Assembly (NCBI GenBank): GCA_951802425.1 | Contig: OX637796.1 | Span: 4,278,001 to 4,342,000 of the forward strand | DNA from: Clavaria fumosa | Lineage: Eukaryota; Basidiomycota; Agaricomycetes; Agaricales; Clavariaceae | Direction of reading: 5' to 3' | DNA: 64,000 nt | In this document: positions 12,666-23,249 of the stretch, piece by piece | Layout of the letters: each line of letters begins with the position of its first letter | How positions within the stretch are numbered: position 1 is the stretch's first letter | Program-made: the position numbers and the translations under genes | The notes under the pieces: generated by a model | Seen by the model: the letters and a program-made list of their open reading frames with translations, nothing else | Databases searched by the model: none | What the model was told of the DNA's origin: nothing

Positions 12666-13001
12666 GCCAGCGGCTTCAGCAGCCAGCGACGGCAATAACA
12701 ACAATGGTGGCTGCGGCAGAGGCAACAGCATGCGGCAACAATGGCGCAAGCCCCCGACAGTGGTCGCTGACCAACGGCGGGGACTTGGGCCATTGGTGGC
12801 AGCTGGGCAAGTGGCAGCTGGGCAGGGAGTGGCAGTGGCGGCAGCAGGGCGGGGAACGGAGGTGGCAGTAGGGCGAGGAGTGAGAATGGCAGCAGCGCAG
12901 CAAGGGCAGGCGGGAGCAGCCATGAACAAGCTTGTCGTTGTTGCCAATGATGAGGAGAACGGCGCGAAGTTCATGTCTGTTATCAGTTCAGCTGCAATTT
13001 T

Positions 13002-13550
13002 TTAGATGACCAAAAGTTGTCCATTGCTTTCAGTCTTGGAGCCAGAGGTACTGGAGGCGCCTGAGGCAGAGACAGTTGACATACATGAACCGCTGAAATG
13101 AACGAAGCAAAAACAAGGATTGATGATACTATTGTAAACCAGGAGAGGCCGCCGACCAAAACGACTCAAGACATTGCTGCTCTCTGAATCCTCCATCCGC
13201 ACCCCATATTTTCCTCGCGCTCTCGCAACAAAAGACAAAGTCAGTAATCTCTCCACCCTCCTGGAACCTGACCTGCTTGTCCCTTGTTCCCGCCTACGCC
13301 AAACAACTGCGCGCACGAATCGTACACCACCTTGTTCACCTTGAAAGAGTCGCCGAGAGAGATGGTGGATCGTCGATGATGGCATGCCGCCGAGCCCGAG
13401 GAGTGCGCCGTCTGGATGCACAGCTAAGGATGTGAACGGCTTGTCGGATGCGACTGAGCGGAAGATCAGCTTGTTGGCAAATAATTCGTGGAGGGAGTAC
13501 ATCTTATCGAGAGAACTGAGGGCAAGAAGGGTTGATGTGGGATGGCTAGA
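13002..13550 (-). pseudogene. WD40-repeat protein fragment (NEDD1-like?)
   Basis: Read on the minus strand from about 13547, the frame gives a WD40-like blade: STLLALSSLDKM, then SDKPFTSLAVHPDGALLGLG, the usual DGALLALG core of beta-propeller repeats. The wording resembles NEDD1-type gamma-tubulin adaptor propellers, but this is judgement, not a search. Upstream an AG acceptor (CCACAG) precedes the blade. Downstream, recognisable pieces lie in more than one frame, so the copy looks decayed. It lies inside the inverted-repeat segment and is probably a captured host fragment. Confidence 0.4.
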
Positions 13551-14038
13551 CCCATGATCTGTGGATACGAATATTTAAAAGTATATACTCTGGAGTAAAA
13601 AATTGTTTTGAATGAAAAATAGACTCACGGGAGAGGACCACCGTTATCATAGCCACTGCGGCCCATAATCATACTCATTCTCATCATTACCGCAGCCACC
13701 TGCAGGCGCAGTGCACCAATGCCCTTCCCAGATGCCAAGCAGTCACAGCGGTGGGCAGTGACGATGTCCATGAAGGATTGTATAATGAAGCAGACATGTA
13801 TTTAAAGCATGTATGAAAAAGAACCGAATCAAAATATATATTCTTGACAAGATATTGACAAATGATTGAGCTCGTTGTTGGGGACGATGAGCACGAAGGT
13901 TCAGGACGGTGGGCGGGCGCATGATGGCAGTGACAGGCGTGGGAACACGGGGTTAACACGGGTGAGCCCTCTCGATACTTGTAAGGCCAGACCGAATATT
14001 AGGAATTAGGAATAAACTGGAATCTGAATGCATGGGTA

Positions 14039-14413
14039 CGCGAACATGGCGTTTCCATATATGTACTGCACTCGGCAGTTACCGAAGCGTGGGGCGTAAG
14101 CAAGCAGGGGGGGTTGTTTGGTAATGTTTTTTTCTTCTTGCTTCCAACCACATCATCGCACAGTCCTCAACCGCTGACCGTCGTCGTACTTTATACAATA
14201 GATAGCACAGAAAATGTAACATTAATGAGGCGCATTGCGCAAAAGCATCAAAATAGCGGTGTCGTCAGTATCCTAAACCAAAATTGTCGTCATCTGCATA
14301 CGGCACTGATGTTGGGGATGTTGAGAACGTTGGGAACGTTGGGGACAGGCGATGATGAGCGCCCGAAGGCTTAGCCCGACGATGTGCGGAAAAGCGTCGC
14401 AAGTCATCATCGG
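14039..14413 (-). repeat. right arm of long inverted repeat
   Basis: Inverted partner of 11161-11538. It contains variable numbers of a short GTTGGGGA-type repeat near 14312-14346, matching ATCCCCAAC repeats in the left arm. A plus-strand frame, 14114-14374, is the homologue of the frame in the other arm. Confidence 0.8.
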
Positions 14414-14817
14414 CGTAGGTGACTTGCGGACGACACTGATGTTGGGGACAGGCAATGAAGGTTTGTCTTACATCCTTTTTCAACTGCTGACATCTCAAAC
14501 TGGCGCATAAATTACTAGCATTCGCCACTGCGCCGCCATTACGCCTCTAGTCTTGAAAGTCTCGAACAGGCGCATAAATTATTGTGCCGTTTCGGCTGCT
14601 TCAATCATACAATACATGCATATCCGCTGTACAAACCCTAGCGGCAGGGACATGAGCAATGATTGTGGTGAGCACTGGCAGTATTTGAGTTTCGGGCAGG
14701 CATTACATACACGGCAGTGCTCACTTACACTTCGTACCAGCGCTCGCAGTTAGTGGTTGGCGAATGGCCCTCTCCATGACTCCACATTGTGTTCCCTGTA
14801 TTGCGAAGAATGTAGCC

Positions 14818-15280
14818 TCATGAACGTTCAGAGGATACTGGATTCACGTACGCCTCTTCTACGGGGAGGCACATCTCTCCGGTAAGCATCCCATGTCGAG
14901 CTATTTGCTGCAGTGTGCGCCCCTGCTGATGAGCCCGACGTATGTCGTGTTTTATGTCAACCATCAGCTTCCGATAGTGGTAGGCCATACGAAGTGCATG
15001 ACGGTATCGTAGCTCGGCAGAACGTGCGGTGATGTGAAGAGACTGGTATCGCTTATACGCATCGTTTACTTCCCTCTGTGCGTATATTCCCATGACCTCG
15101 TGAAATACTAAGCATGCTTAGAGTGTTTGCTTTACACAGTTTGCTCACAACACTTCGGAGGCGTCGATATGCGCCGGCTGACTCGCGTGTGTTGTTAATC
15201 AATGGGGCAGTAACCAGTGGGGGAAGCTCGTCATTGAATGTCGTGTGGGGGAGCTGGGCCGTTGGTGTCAAGGCAGGCAT
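14818..15280 (-). CDS. uncharacterised two-exon gene (copy 1 of a pair)
   Basis: Exon 1 is 15149-15280 (44 codons, starts MPALTPTAQLPHTT) and exon 2 is 14818-15096 (92 codons plus TGA). They are joined by a 52-nt intron (GTGAGC ... CACGAG, 15097-15148) that keeps frame, giving about 136 residues. Exon 2 is basic and helical-looking: AYKRYQSLHITARSAEL, RYRHALRMAYHYRKL, then AHQQGRTLQQIARHG. A second locus at 50390-50762 encodes a clearly related protein with the same intron position, which argues that this is a true protein family rather than chance. No known domain is recognised, and no signal peptide or membrane segment is seen. Both loci lie beside a CTTTGTTGC/CTTTCTCAC low-complexity stretch. 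Confidence 0.5.
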
Positions 15281-15354
15281 CTCCTGGTGAGTGTTGGGGT
15301 TGTCTGTTGTGTTCCGAAGAAGAAATGGAACTGATCTGTTCCTAGCTGATATTC

Positions 15355-15515
15355 TAGCCTACGCTTTCTCGCTTTCTCGCTTTGTTGTTTCACTTTCTTG
15401 CCTCGCTGCTATTTTGTCACTTTATTGCTTCCCTTTCTCGCTTTGCTTTGATGCTTCATTTCCGTCGCTTTGTCATCTCACTTTCTTGCTTTGTTGCTTT
15501 GTTTCTTCACTCCTT
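15355..15515 (+). repeat. CTTTCTCGCTTTGTTGC low-complexity stretch
   Basis: Irregular repeats of CTTTCTCG/CTTTGTTGC/CACTTT type. A similar stretch lies at 50820-50930 beside the related gene copy, so this probably belongs to the same duplicated unit. Confidence 0.7.
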
Positions 15516-16219
15516 ATGTCACCTCGTTGCGTGGCCGCACGTGGCACCTCGTTGCGCGAACGCACGTGGCTTTATTTATGTACCGCATCCAAGACATTGG
15601 CAGTTAGCGGTTTGTCTGTATCGGGTTGAGTGGTTTTCTCGTGGCAGGTGGATATTGTAGCAGTTGGCCGACGGAATTGACATTCTCCACCCGCCCTCCT
15701 TCCTCCTCATGACCTTGCTGAACATGGCTCTTCGTGGGCGGACTCTGATATTGTACGCCATCGGTTACTCGCTATGACAAAACACTCACCAGATCCTATT
15801 GCCCGCCCCAGCACCCAATTTTTACCATGCTGTGTCAATGTCCTTACATTTCCTTCGTAATTTTGAAGCACTGAGAGTCGACGATGACTCTCACAGATCA
15901 AGCTCAAGGTGCGCAAGAAGAAAGAAGACCATGAGCGGGATGCGAACAGGGAGGATTTGCTCAAATTTCTCAATTCGACCTTCGGGTGAGCTCTGTCAGC
16001 TGTACGTACGTCGAGGCACGTCCCTGGTGCCGTATTTTATCGACCGAAATCCTCTTCATTTTTGGAGCCCATCTTGGCGTACTCCTGGGAGCAGTGGAGC
16101 GATCATAATATTGTACTTTGTCCGGCTCAGTGCTCAGCCGCCAGCTCGTCGTCGGCCCCGTTGCCGGCCCAGTTCGTTTACCTTTTTACTATAGAGAAAC
16201 CTCCTTTCCCTACTCATTT
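15516..16219. other. intergenic, no gene seen
   Basis: No frame here has splice support or family resemblance. The last ~100 bp would be the upstream region of the gene relic at 16220. Confidence 0.4.
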
Positions 16220-17228
16220 ATGTCGTCCTCACTAGCACCATACAACGTCACCCTTTCTGACCAGACTCCAACTATCCAATACTCACCCACTCGCGATGGC
16301 CCACTCTCCCAAGGCTGGAATATCTCCTACTCGGGCCCCATCATCCCGAAACAAATTGATCCGACCGCTGCAGGCTCCAGCTCACACCGCACGACGATGC
16401 CCGGTGCCCGCTTGCTGCTCAATTTCACGGGCACAGCCGTGTACCTCCTTGGCACAGCCCAAGCCCCTGGCGCATACGACGCCACGGTTGACAGCCACAA
16501 GCGCGCGCCTGGCAGTGGTGGGGGTCTGTTGGCGAGCATCACTGGTCTTCCGTACGGAGATCACCAAGTTGGGCTAACCGTCGTGAAGCCGGTGGAGGTC
16601 GCCGTACGGGGGGCTATCGTCACAATCGGACTGGGCCTGCCAGGGTTCGTTTCCCGAAGTTGCTCTATGTCTTTGCTCATGCAGAGCTTGCCACCAGGAT
16701 TTCTCCTGTGCAACGCATGGTGAACACTGTCCTCATGGACGGAACAATTAGGCCCAACCCGTTCTTCCAATATAACAATCCGCCAGGAAATCCCTGGCAG
16801 CTTGGCCCGCCAATGTACAGTAAGTCTCTGTCCTCTGCGCGCCTGCATACTCTAGAAATCCGAATGATGTGTTTCTTCACTAACAGTCCACAATGGGATG
16901 ACACCGCTGGTGCTCAGGCCCGAGATGACCACCGCGGGCGGCAAGCGTTCGCAGGGCTCGTCTCTCTTATTTACCCTCACGCAGACGTCCGCGTTCTTCC
17001 TACGTGGTGCGGCTTCTCGACCCGCACTCGACATGGGTCGACGCGGATGAAGTACTCTTCTGGCGGAGCGGCCTAGACCGCGACACGACATATCTGGTCG
17101 AAGTCAAGTCCGAGGTAGCTGGCGCAAACATGTTTTTCGGTGTCAGATCGGTGGATATACTTGATGCTGGCAGGTGTGTTTCGTCCGACTTCTTGTTCAT
17201 CTGGGGTTTGCCGCTCACGGTCATTTAG
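16220..17228 (+). pseudogene. galactose-binding-like surface protein relic
   Basis: From ATG 16220 the frame shows the first half-domain of the common Agaricomycete jelly-roll/TM family (TPTIQYSPTRDGPLSQGW, later LLNFTGTAVYLLGTAQ). An intron (about 16644-16700) leads to a second domain (NPFFQYNN...NPWQLG). Another intron, GTAAGT ... CTAACAG (about 16820-16887), leads to SQGSSLLFTLTQTSAFFLRG. There the frame breaks near 17003 and resumes one frame over as LDPHSTWVDADEVLFWRSGL and FFGVRSVDILDAG. The segment normally linking these parts is missing. No signal peptide and no C-terminal transmembrane helix is found, though full-length relatives usually carry a helix. I read it as a gene broken by a small deletion, though an assembly error could give the same picture. 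Confidence 0.5.
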
Positions 17229-17472
17229 CAACGGTGGCCCAGCTGCGCGTCTACAGGTGCGTGTTCTCAGATGCGTTGGGCAATGTGTTCACATCCATAC
17301 CAAAAGTAGCATCATAGCTCTCGTGCATGTTGACCGTACTCCCCGCTCGAACCGAGCGCCCGCAAATGCTCACCCAACAGACTCTCCCCTCTGAGTTCAC
17401 CTTATCTCTTCCTTTTGCCGTGTAGCATCATTCAGGCAAATGCCCTGCATTGACCTCCCTTAGGTTTATTGC

Positions 17473-17690
17473 TCAGATTACCTGTATTCAACGTAAATGA
17501 CCCAAATTTCATTTCACAAATTACCTACCTGTACTCAGTGCAATTGACCCAAATTTCATTTCACAAATTACCTACCTGTACTCAGTGCAATTGACCCAAA
17601 TTTCATTTCACAAATTACCTACCTGTATCCAGTGCAATTGACCCAAATTTTATTTCACAAATTACCCACCTGTATTCAGTGCAATTGACC
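17473..17690 (+). repeat. 47-bp tandem repeat, about 4.6 copies
   Basis: Units starting ATTACCTACCTGTACTCAGT recur at 17520, 17567, 17614 and 17661 with exact 47-bp spacing. The last unit runs into the outer end of repeat copy A, so the array looks like an expansion of that repeat's terminal segment. Confidence 0.9.
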
Positions 17691-18125
17691 CCTGCTTTAT
17701 GGTTAATATACTCTGTCTAAAATGGGGAAAATAGCCTGACAGAGCCCCAGTTTCATGGCTAATAATCACCTGTTTTCCAGCTTTTGACTGGTACAAAGAT
17801 AGTGAAAAGCACCTCAGATTATGGTTGAGATGACCCAAAAACTATTGTGAAATTAACCCATTAGATCAGCTTAAAATGCACTTATGATATAGTGAAATTC
17901 ACCATTAGAAATCAGCTTAAAAGACACCTGTACTGTAGGAATAATCACCCAGAGAACAGTGGGTGAATTCGGTCATATAAGTGGCGAAAATCACCCATTT
18001 CATGTACCCAATAAAGATGTGATTATCAACAAGTCCTGGTGATTTTCACCTAGGAAACCATTGCTATTCACCACTTCTCAGGGTGTTTCATATGGTGATT
18101 TTCACCAGGTTTTGGTCTTGCAGTG
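17667..18125 (+). repeat. 450-bp interspersed repeat, copy A
   Basis: It matches copy B (21038-21476) in inverted orientation over its whole length, and copy C (22233-22578) directly. It is rich in the GGTGATTTTCACC-type palindromic motif and ends CTTGCAGTG next to the amidase gene. CACTG-type termini with subterminal repeats recall CACTA-like DNA transposons, but no transposase is present. Some CpGs here (TTCGGTCATATAAGTGGCG) are TpG/CpA in copy B. Confidence 0.85.
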
Positions 18126-18300
18126 TTAGCAGCTGATTAGTGGCTGATGAGCCAAGCCGTGACAACATACCTTTCCCCTTTGTGTTTGAGTGTGTTGATT
18201 GGACATGATCAAACAGGTTATCGACACCCCTCAAGATGCCCTCAAGTTTTAGACTGGTTTTAAACAGTCTAAAACTCACTCTGTCTAAAACTCGGAGTGA

Positions 18301-20474
18301 ATGCTACACCACCAGATGCAGATGGCCCTCGCTGTAGACTGGGAAATACTTGTCGCCGATAAATTAGCACGACGAGAGGCATCTATCCCGAAGGAATGGG
18401 TAATCACGCCCCCTCCTGATACTGTGCTGGATGTCTCATCCTTCCCGGAGAAATGCGGGTTGCTCAGCGAGGACGAGATTGAGATCACAAACACCAAGAC
18501 CGAAGATTTACTCGCCAAGCTCACCGCAGGATCGATTACGGCCGTCAAGGTCACCACTGCGTTCTGCAAGAGAGCAATCATTGCACACCAACTCGTGAGT
18601 ACAAATTGAGGCTCTTTCGTCCCCGTTCTGAATCGGCGTCCGGTGTTTCAGACGAACTGCTTGACGGAGATCTTCGTTGACCGTGCTCGTAATCGAGCGG
18701 CTGAACTCGATGCTCATATGCAGAGAACTGGAACACCAGTCGGACCCTTGCACGGGCTGCCTATCTCTCTCAAAGATCAAATATCTATCAAAGGCATCGA
18801 GAACACTATGGGATACGCTTCTTGGGTCGGGAACTACGCGGAACAGAATTCCGTCCTTGTCGATATCCTGGAGGCTGCAGGAGCTGTTATGTTCGTCAAG
18901 ACCAACGTACCACAGACGCTTATGGTAGTGGCCTTCGCCGCTAAGCGTGTCACATGTTGATCATATTAATCTCAGTGGTCAGAAACATACAATCTTGTGT
19001 TCGGCCGGACAGTTAACCCTTTCAACCGGTCCCTCACCAGCGGTGGGTCATCTGGAGGAGAAGGCGCTTTGATTGCATTGAAAGGATCACCCCTCGGAGT
19101 GGGTACCGATATTGGCGGGTATGCCCTTCTGATGAGACCGTATGGCGAGAGCCAAGTCTCACGCGCTGCCCTCCACCTCAACAGCTCAGTCCGAACTCCA
19201 TCTGGGATGACCGGGCTGTACGCCCTGCGCCCGTCATACAACAAAGTCCCCCTGTCCGGTTGCGTCAACTCGCTCGACGGGCAAGAGTCGGTGCTGACCG
19301 TCGCTGGGCCGATGTGCGGCTCCCTCGGCGGCCTGTACGCGTTCATGCGCGCTGTCGTGGGGGCGAAGCCGTGGCGCCTCGATCCCCTCATGATCAGGAA
19401 GGGGTGGGACGCGGACGCGTATGCGCTTGCGGACCGCGGTGGCCGCGATGCGAAGTTATGCTATGCGATCATGTGGGACAACGGGCGGGTGCGGCCGCAT
19501 CCGCCCATCTTGCGGGCCATGGAACTCGCGAAGGACGCGCTCGTTGCTGTCCACCACACCGGTGTGTTCGTTCCTATGGCTTGCGCGCCGTTTGTCCAGA
19601 GTCCACTGACCTTTGACGCCTCAGTGATCGACTGGAAACCAAACCTGCAACTTGAAATGAATAACGCCATTGTACGCCACGCGCTTTTCGACTCCAAGCA
19701 CGGGCAACGGCGCAGCTAACCCTTTTTTTCAAGCGCACTATCTGTTCATCAGGAAGTGATGAAGACTACAAGGAGGCCACGAAAGGTACGGGGGAACCCA
19801 TCCTGACGAGCATGGCGCCCGGGGGCTCCGACGTTCCTCGGGGCGGAAAGACCCTCTCGGCGTACGAGCTGTGGCAGGTTCAGAAGAAGAAACGAGAATT
19901 GCGGAAGGCGTTTCTGGATTACTGGGAGGCGACGGTAGCCATCACGGGCACCGGGCGGCCCGTCGACGCCATCATCTGCCCCGTCGCTCCTTTTCTGGCT
20001 CCTCCGCACGGAAAGTACAAGTGCGCAGTTCGGTTCAGCATCTCCGTGACATTTCTTTTCGGGCTAATCAACACACGTGCTTTCATTTCCAGCAACACGG
20101 AATACACGACGGTCTGGAACGGGTTCGATTCTACTGTGGTGACCATCCCAGTGGGCAAGATAGATCCGATGGTTGATATCCAGCGGCCCCCACATGAGTT
20201 CTACAGCGACGACGACAAAGCGAATTATGAGTCCTGTAAGTTGCCTTTCTCTTCCACTTCTGCCTGCTCCTTTACGCTGTACATAGACGACCCTGCGGTG
20301 TTCGCAAATGCACCCATCTGCCTGCAAGTTGTTTGTCGCACACAGGAGGAAGAGGCGTCCATCGCCTTGGCCGAAATCGTCGATAGCGCGATCAAGGCGT
20401 CAGTGACCTTAGGGGGGACAGAACATCAACACGGATGTAAAAAGCAAGAAGTCCAAAGATGTTTGCACAATTGA
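18301..20474 (+). CDS. amidase (fatty-acid-amide-hydrolase / fungal acetamidase type)
   Basis: Eight exons can be laid out: 18301-18594, 18652-18924, 18976-19118, 19185-19561, 19625-19671, 19734-20014, 20093-20235 and 20287-20474. They total 1746 nt, 581 residues, normal for fungal amidases. This family hydrolyses amides with a Ser-cisSer-Lys triad. Lys139 lies in LPISLKDQ, the GGSSGG motif at 212-217 supplies the cis-Ser (214), and Ser238 follows GVGTDIGG, its codon straddled by intron 3. The spacings 75 and 24 equal those known for FAAH (142/217/241). Later landmarks are GGSVRTPSGMTGLYALRPS and DDPAVFANAPICLQVV. No signal peptide is seen, so a cytosolic enzyme is likely; the substrate cannot be read. 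The gene sits between two inverted copies of a repeat, downstream of a tandem repeat. No frame-breaking change was found. Confidence 0.85.
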
Positions 20475-21037
20475 AATATGCCAGTGTGAACTTGTTTTTT
20501 TAGGGCCTGATTGGCTGCAACAGGTTCAACCCACAGTGAGCTCAGATGAGCCCACTGGCACTGTCCGTCAAAGCCGCTAGGTCACAGTACTCGTAGTCAC
20601 CTCGGTATTCCTTAGAGTACTCGCAGTCGCCTCGGTAATCCCTAGAGTACAACACAATACCTTGCCATTTGAAGTGTAGAAAATGCAAGAGACTTATTGC
20701 CACCCTTGCTGGTGCTGCTGCTGCCCTCACAACTAGTGTTGCTGATGGCATGAGCTGATTTCTTTTTTTGGAATTTGCATTGAGTATTGTGACTTCAAAT
20801 CAACAGGCAATCTCACAGAATAAGCAGCTTTAGGCTCTCACAGAAGGAGTGAATATCTCCTCCCATTATGCATTGTCCAATGGCTCACTCAAATTAGCCA
20901 AGCTGAGCCACAGCAACACTACTCACAACCATGTCTCTGCTGAAATTAGGCACAATCCCAAACTGTACCCCTTCTTCAAGTGCTGCTGTGGTGACAAAGA
21001 TGGCTCCCACATTGATGCATTCTTGTTATAGAATTAC
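20475..21037. other. amidase downstream region, no gene
   Basis: A 30-bp unit (GTACTCGTAGTCACCTCGGT type) is repeated at about 20588-20647. From about 20660 onward CpG almost vanishes, marking old repeat DNA. Nothing coding is supported. Confidence 0.5.
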
Positions 21038-21476
21038 CACTGCAAGACCCAAACCTGAAGAAAATCACTATATGAAATACCCTAAGAAGTGGTAAATAGC
21101 AGGTTTCTTAGGTGGAAATCACCAGGACTAGTTGATAACCAGGTCTTTATTGGGTACATGAAACAGGTGAATTTCACCACTTATATGACTGAATTCACCC
21201 ACTGTTCTCTGGGTGATTATTACTACAGTATAAGTGTCTTTTAAGCTGATCTCTAATGGTAAATTTCACTATATAACAAGTGCATTTTAAGCTGATCTAT
21301 AACATACTGTAAATTTCACAATAGTTTTTGGGTCATCTTAGCCATAATCTGGGTGCTTTTCACTATCTTTGTACCAATAAGAAGCTGGAAAACAGAGGGG
21401 CTATTTTCCTATTTTAGACAGGGTATACTGTATTAACCATAAAGCAAGGGTCAATTGCACTGAATATGGGCAGGTG
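21038..21476 (-). repeat. 450-bp interspersed repeat, copy B (inverted)
   Basis: Reverse complement of copy A from CACTGCAAGACC to GGGTCAATTGCACTGAATATG. It carries virtually no CpG. Together with copy A it places the amidase gene in a 3.8-kb inverted-repeat bracket. Confidence 0.85.
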
Positions 21477-21576
21477 ATGCTAGTCATGTGGGTGATGCTA
21501 GTGATGCAGGTGACCTAGGGTGGAGGGTCATGTGAGTAATGCTGGTAGCACTGGTGACAGTGCATGACAAGTCACA

Positions 21577-21823
21577 CTCTGTAAAAAAGGAAAGTCAAGT
21601 GATTGTGGGAAAAGTCAGGTGACTGCAGCAAAAAGCACATTTAGTCAAGTTGCCCCTCTGATGCTTGACTATCAATTGACTTCCACTGGACAAATTCAGC
21701 CATGTGATAGTCAAGTGATAGTCAAGCTACTTGACTAAATTCCCTTTTCACTGCAGACACTTGACTATAATTTGACTGGATTCCCTTTTTGCCACAAACA
21801 CTTGACTTTCCATTTTTACAGAG
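21577..21823. mobile_element. 247-bp MITE with terminal inverted repeats
   Basis: The ends CTCTGTAAAAAAGGAAAGTC and the complement of GACTTTCCATTTTTACAGAG form near-perfect inverted repeats. Similarity continues inward about 30 bp more. The sequence AGTCACA flanks both sides (21570-21576 and 21824-21830), a 7-bp apparent target duplication. Internal repeats of GTCAAGTGATAGTCAAG type are present. There is no coding capacity. Confidence 0.8.
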
Positions 21824-21927
21824 AGTCACATGCCAGATGAAGAGATTGTGGAGGAGTTTCGTAGGTGCTGGTAGGGTTGATTTGGGTAAGAAAAAATGGG
21901 TGGATCCTGACAAAAATCCCAGATGGG

Positions 21928-22003
21928 GACTGTGGTGTAATGGGTAACACAGCAGTTATGGGTTGAGTCCAATTCCATGAGCACTTGGGTTCAACTCCCA
22001 CTG
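21928..22003 (+). other. tRNA-like sequence (tRNA relic or SINE head)
   Basis: A match to an RNA polymerase III A box (TGGTGTAATGGG, 21933-21944) is followed about 45 bp later by a canonical B box (GGTTCAACTCC, 21988-21998), with a T-arm-like hairpin TTGGG/CCCAC. The D-arm GTG..CAC pairing is visible. The acceptor stem does not close and no anticodon stem is convincing, so this is a decayed tRNA or a tRNA-derived SINE rather than a functional gene. Confidence 0.45.
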
Positions 22004-22232
22004 AGTGCATAATTTACAGGCCAAAAAATATAGTTAAAATCACTGAAAGTATGTAGAAGCCACCTAAAATATCAAGTTAGAGTGTGCTTGGTAGCAGTGA
22101 CATTCACCTGGAGAGCAACAGGTGAATTTGGTCATATATGTGCCAAAAATAACCCATTTCATTTGCCTGATTATCAACCAATATAGTTGCAAGATATCAT
22201 CAACATTTTTTTTTTTTTTGTGCAATTTCTTG

Positions 22233-22578
22233 TGGTGAAAGATAGTAAAAAACACCTAAGATAATGGCTAAGATGACCCAAAAACTAAAATGAAATTCAC
22301 CTATTAGATCAGCTTGAAAGGCACTTGTGATAGAGTGAAATTCACCTATTATAGATCAGTTTAAAATACACTTGTATTGTAGTATTATTCACCCAGAGAA
22401 CAGCAGGTGAATTCAGTCATATATGTGGTGAAAATCACCCAAAATCACCCATTCATCTACCCAATAAAGATCTGATTATCAACTAGTCCTGGTGATTTTC
22501 ACTTAGGAAGCCATTGCTATTCACCACATTTCAGGGTTATTTTTGTGGTGATTTTCACCCAGCTTGGGGCCTACAGTG
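22233..22578 (+). repeat. 450-bp interspersed repeat, copy C (partial)
   Basis: Direct-orientation copy of A, lacking the outer ~110 bp and ending CAGTG at 22574-22578. Upstream at about 22060-22190 there is a further degraded fragment of the same family (CACCTGGAGAGCAACAGGTG ... GATTATCAACC). It is CpG-free. Confidence 0.8.
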
Positions 22579-23249
22579 CTGCAACATTTGTTTCCCTCAG
22601 ATGAGGATGCAACACATACATACCCTCTGCCATGCAAAAGTCAGTGTATACATAACCCCCATGTCTATCTCCTGCTCTCTCCTAAGACCATCCATTTTTT
22701 GAGGAGTCTGCATCTTCATGTTCCTGGTCTGCATATACTTCTGCCAAACTGGCAGTCTGGAGCCTTGTATAGTAGAAGGCATGCAAATGGCTTAGGACAT
22801 AGTATCATTGCAGTCTCAGAAGGAAAGAAATGATTGCTGGTACATTGAATGTACCTGTCTGCAACATGTAGAGAGGTCAGGCTCTTGCCTATAGATGTAT
22901 GGGGCATACATGAGCAGGTCTCTGGCCTCAACATGGGCATACCAAGCCATCTGTTTGACTTTCTCTACATTGCTGAGCATGGCATCCAAATCCATGCTCT
23001 CCCTTGGTGCAGACCCAATGCCAGCAAACTTGATGATTAAGACACAAAACAGTAGTCATGCATCAAGAGTGGCCCTGTTTCTTTTTTTCTGATGCCCAAC
23101 ACACATATCTCAACCATTACTTACCAGGGGAGACAGGTCCAGGTTGTTGCACTCTAATCACAAAGCAGCTGGGAATGGTCAACTGCAGATGCAGCAGCAC
23201 AACTAGGCAGGATGTATCAATGAATGGTAGACCCCATTTTCTTGGCCAC
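22579..23249. other. CpG-poor relic DNA, no gene
   Basis: Unique-looking, strongly CpG-depleted sequence between repeat copy C and the gag relic. It may contain unrecognisable remains of the gypsy element whose gag lies beside it. No frame is supported. Confidence 0.4.

Larger units (their letters stand above)
11161..14413. mobile_element. 3.25-kb segment bounded by long inverted repeats
   Basis: The ends, 11161-11538 and 14039-14413, are inverted copies of one ~375-bp sequence. The outer tips read CCGATGACTTGCGACG on the left and its complement, with a small insertion, on the right. Between them lie a CAG/GAC-rich array and a WD40 gene fragment. The arrangement resembles a non-autonomous DNA transposon or foldback element that has captured host sequence. 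No transposase and no clear target duplication are visible, so an inverted duplication of another origin is possible. Confidence 0.5.

Noticed and set aside
11709..12974. Several 60-160-residue open frames in the CAG/GAC-rich array
   Set aside because: Composition of Ser/Ala/Val/Arg or Cys runs from trinucleotide repeats, present in several frames at once; no start context or domain.
17473..17690. 47-bp repeats as a possible CRISPR array
   Set aside because: Tandem without spacers, merging into a transposon-like repeat.
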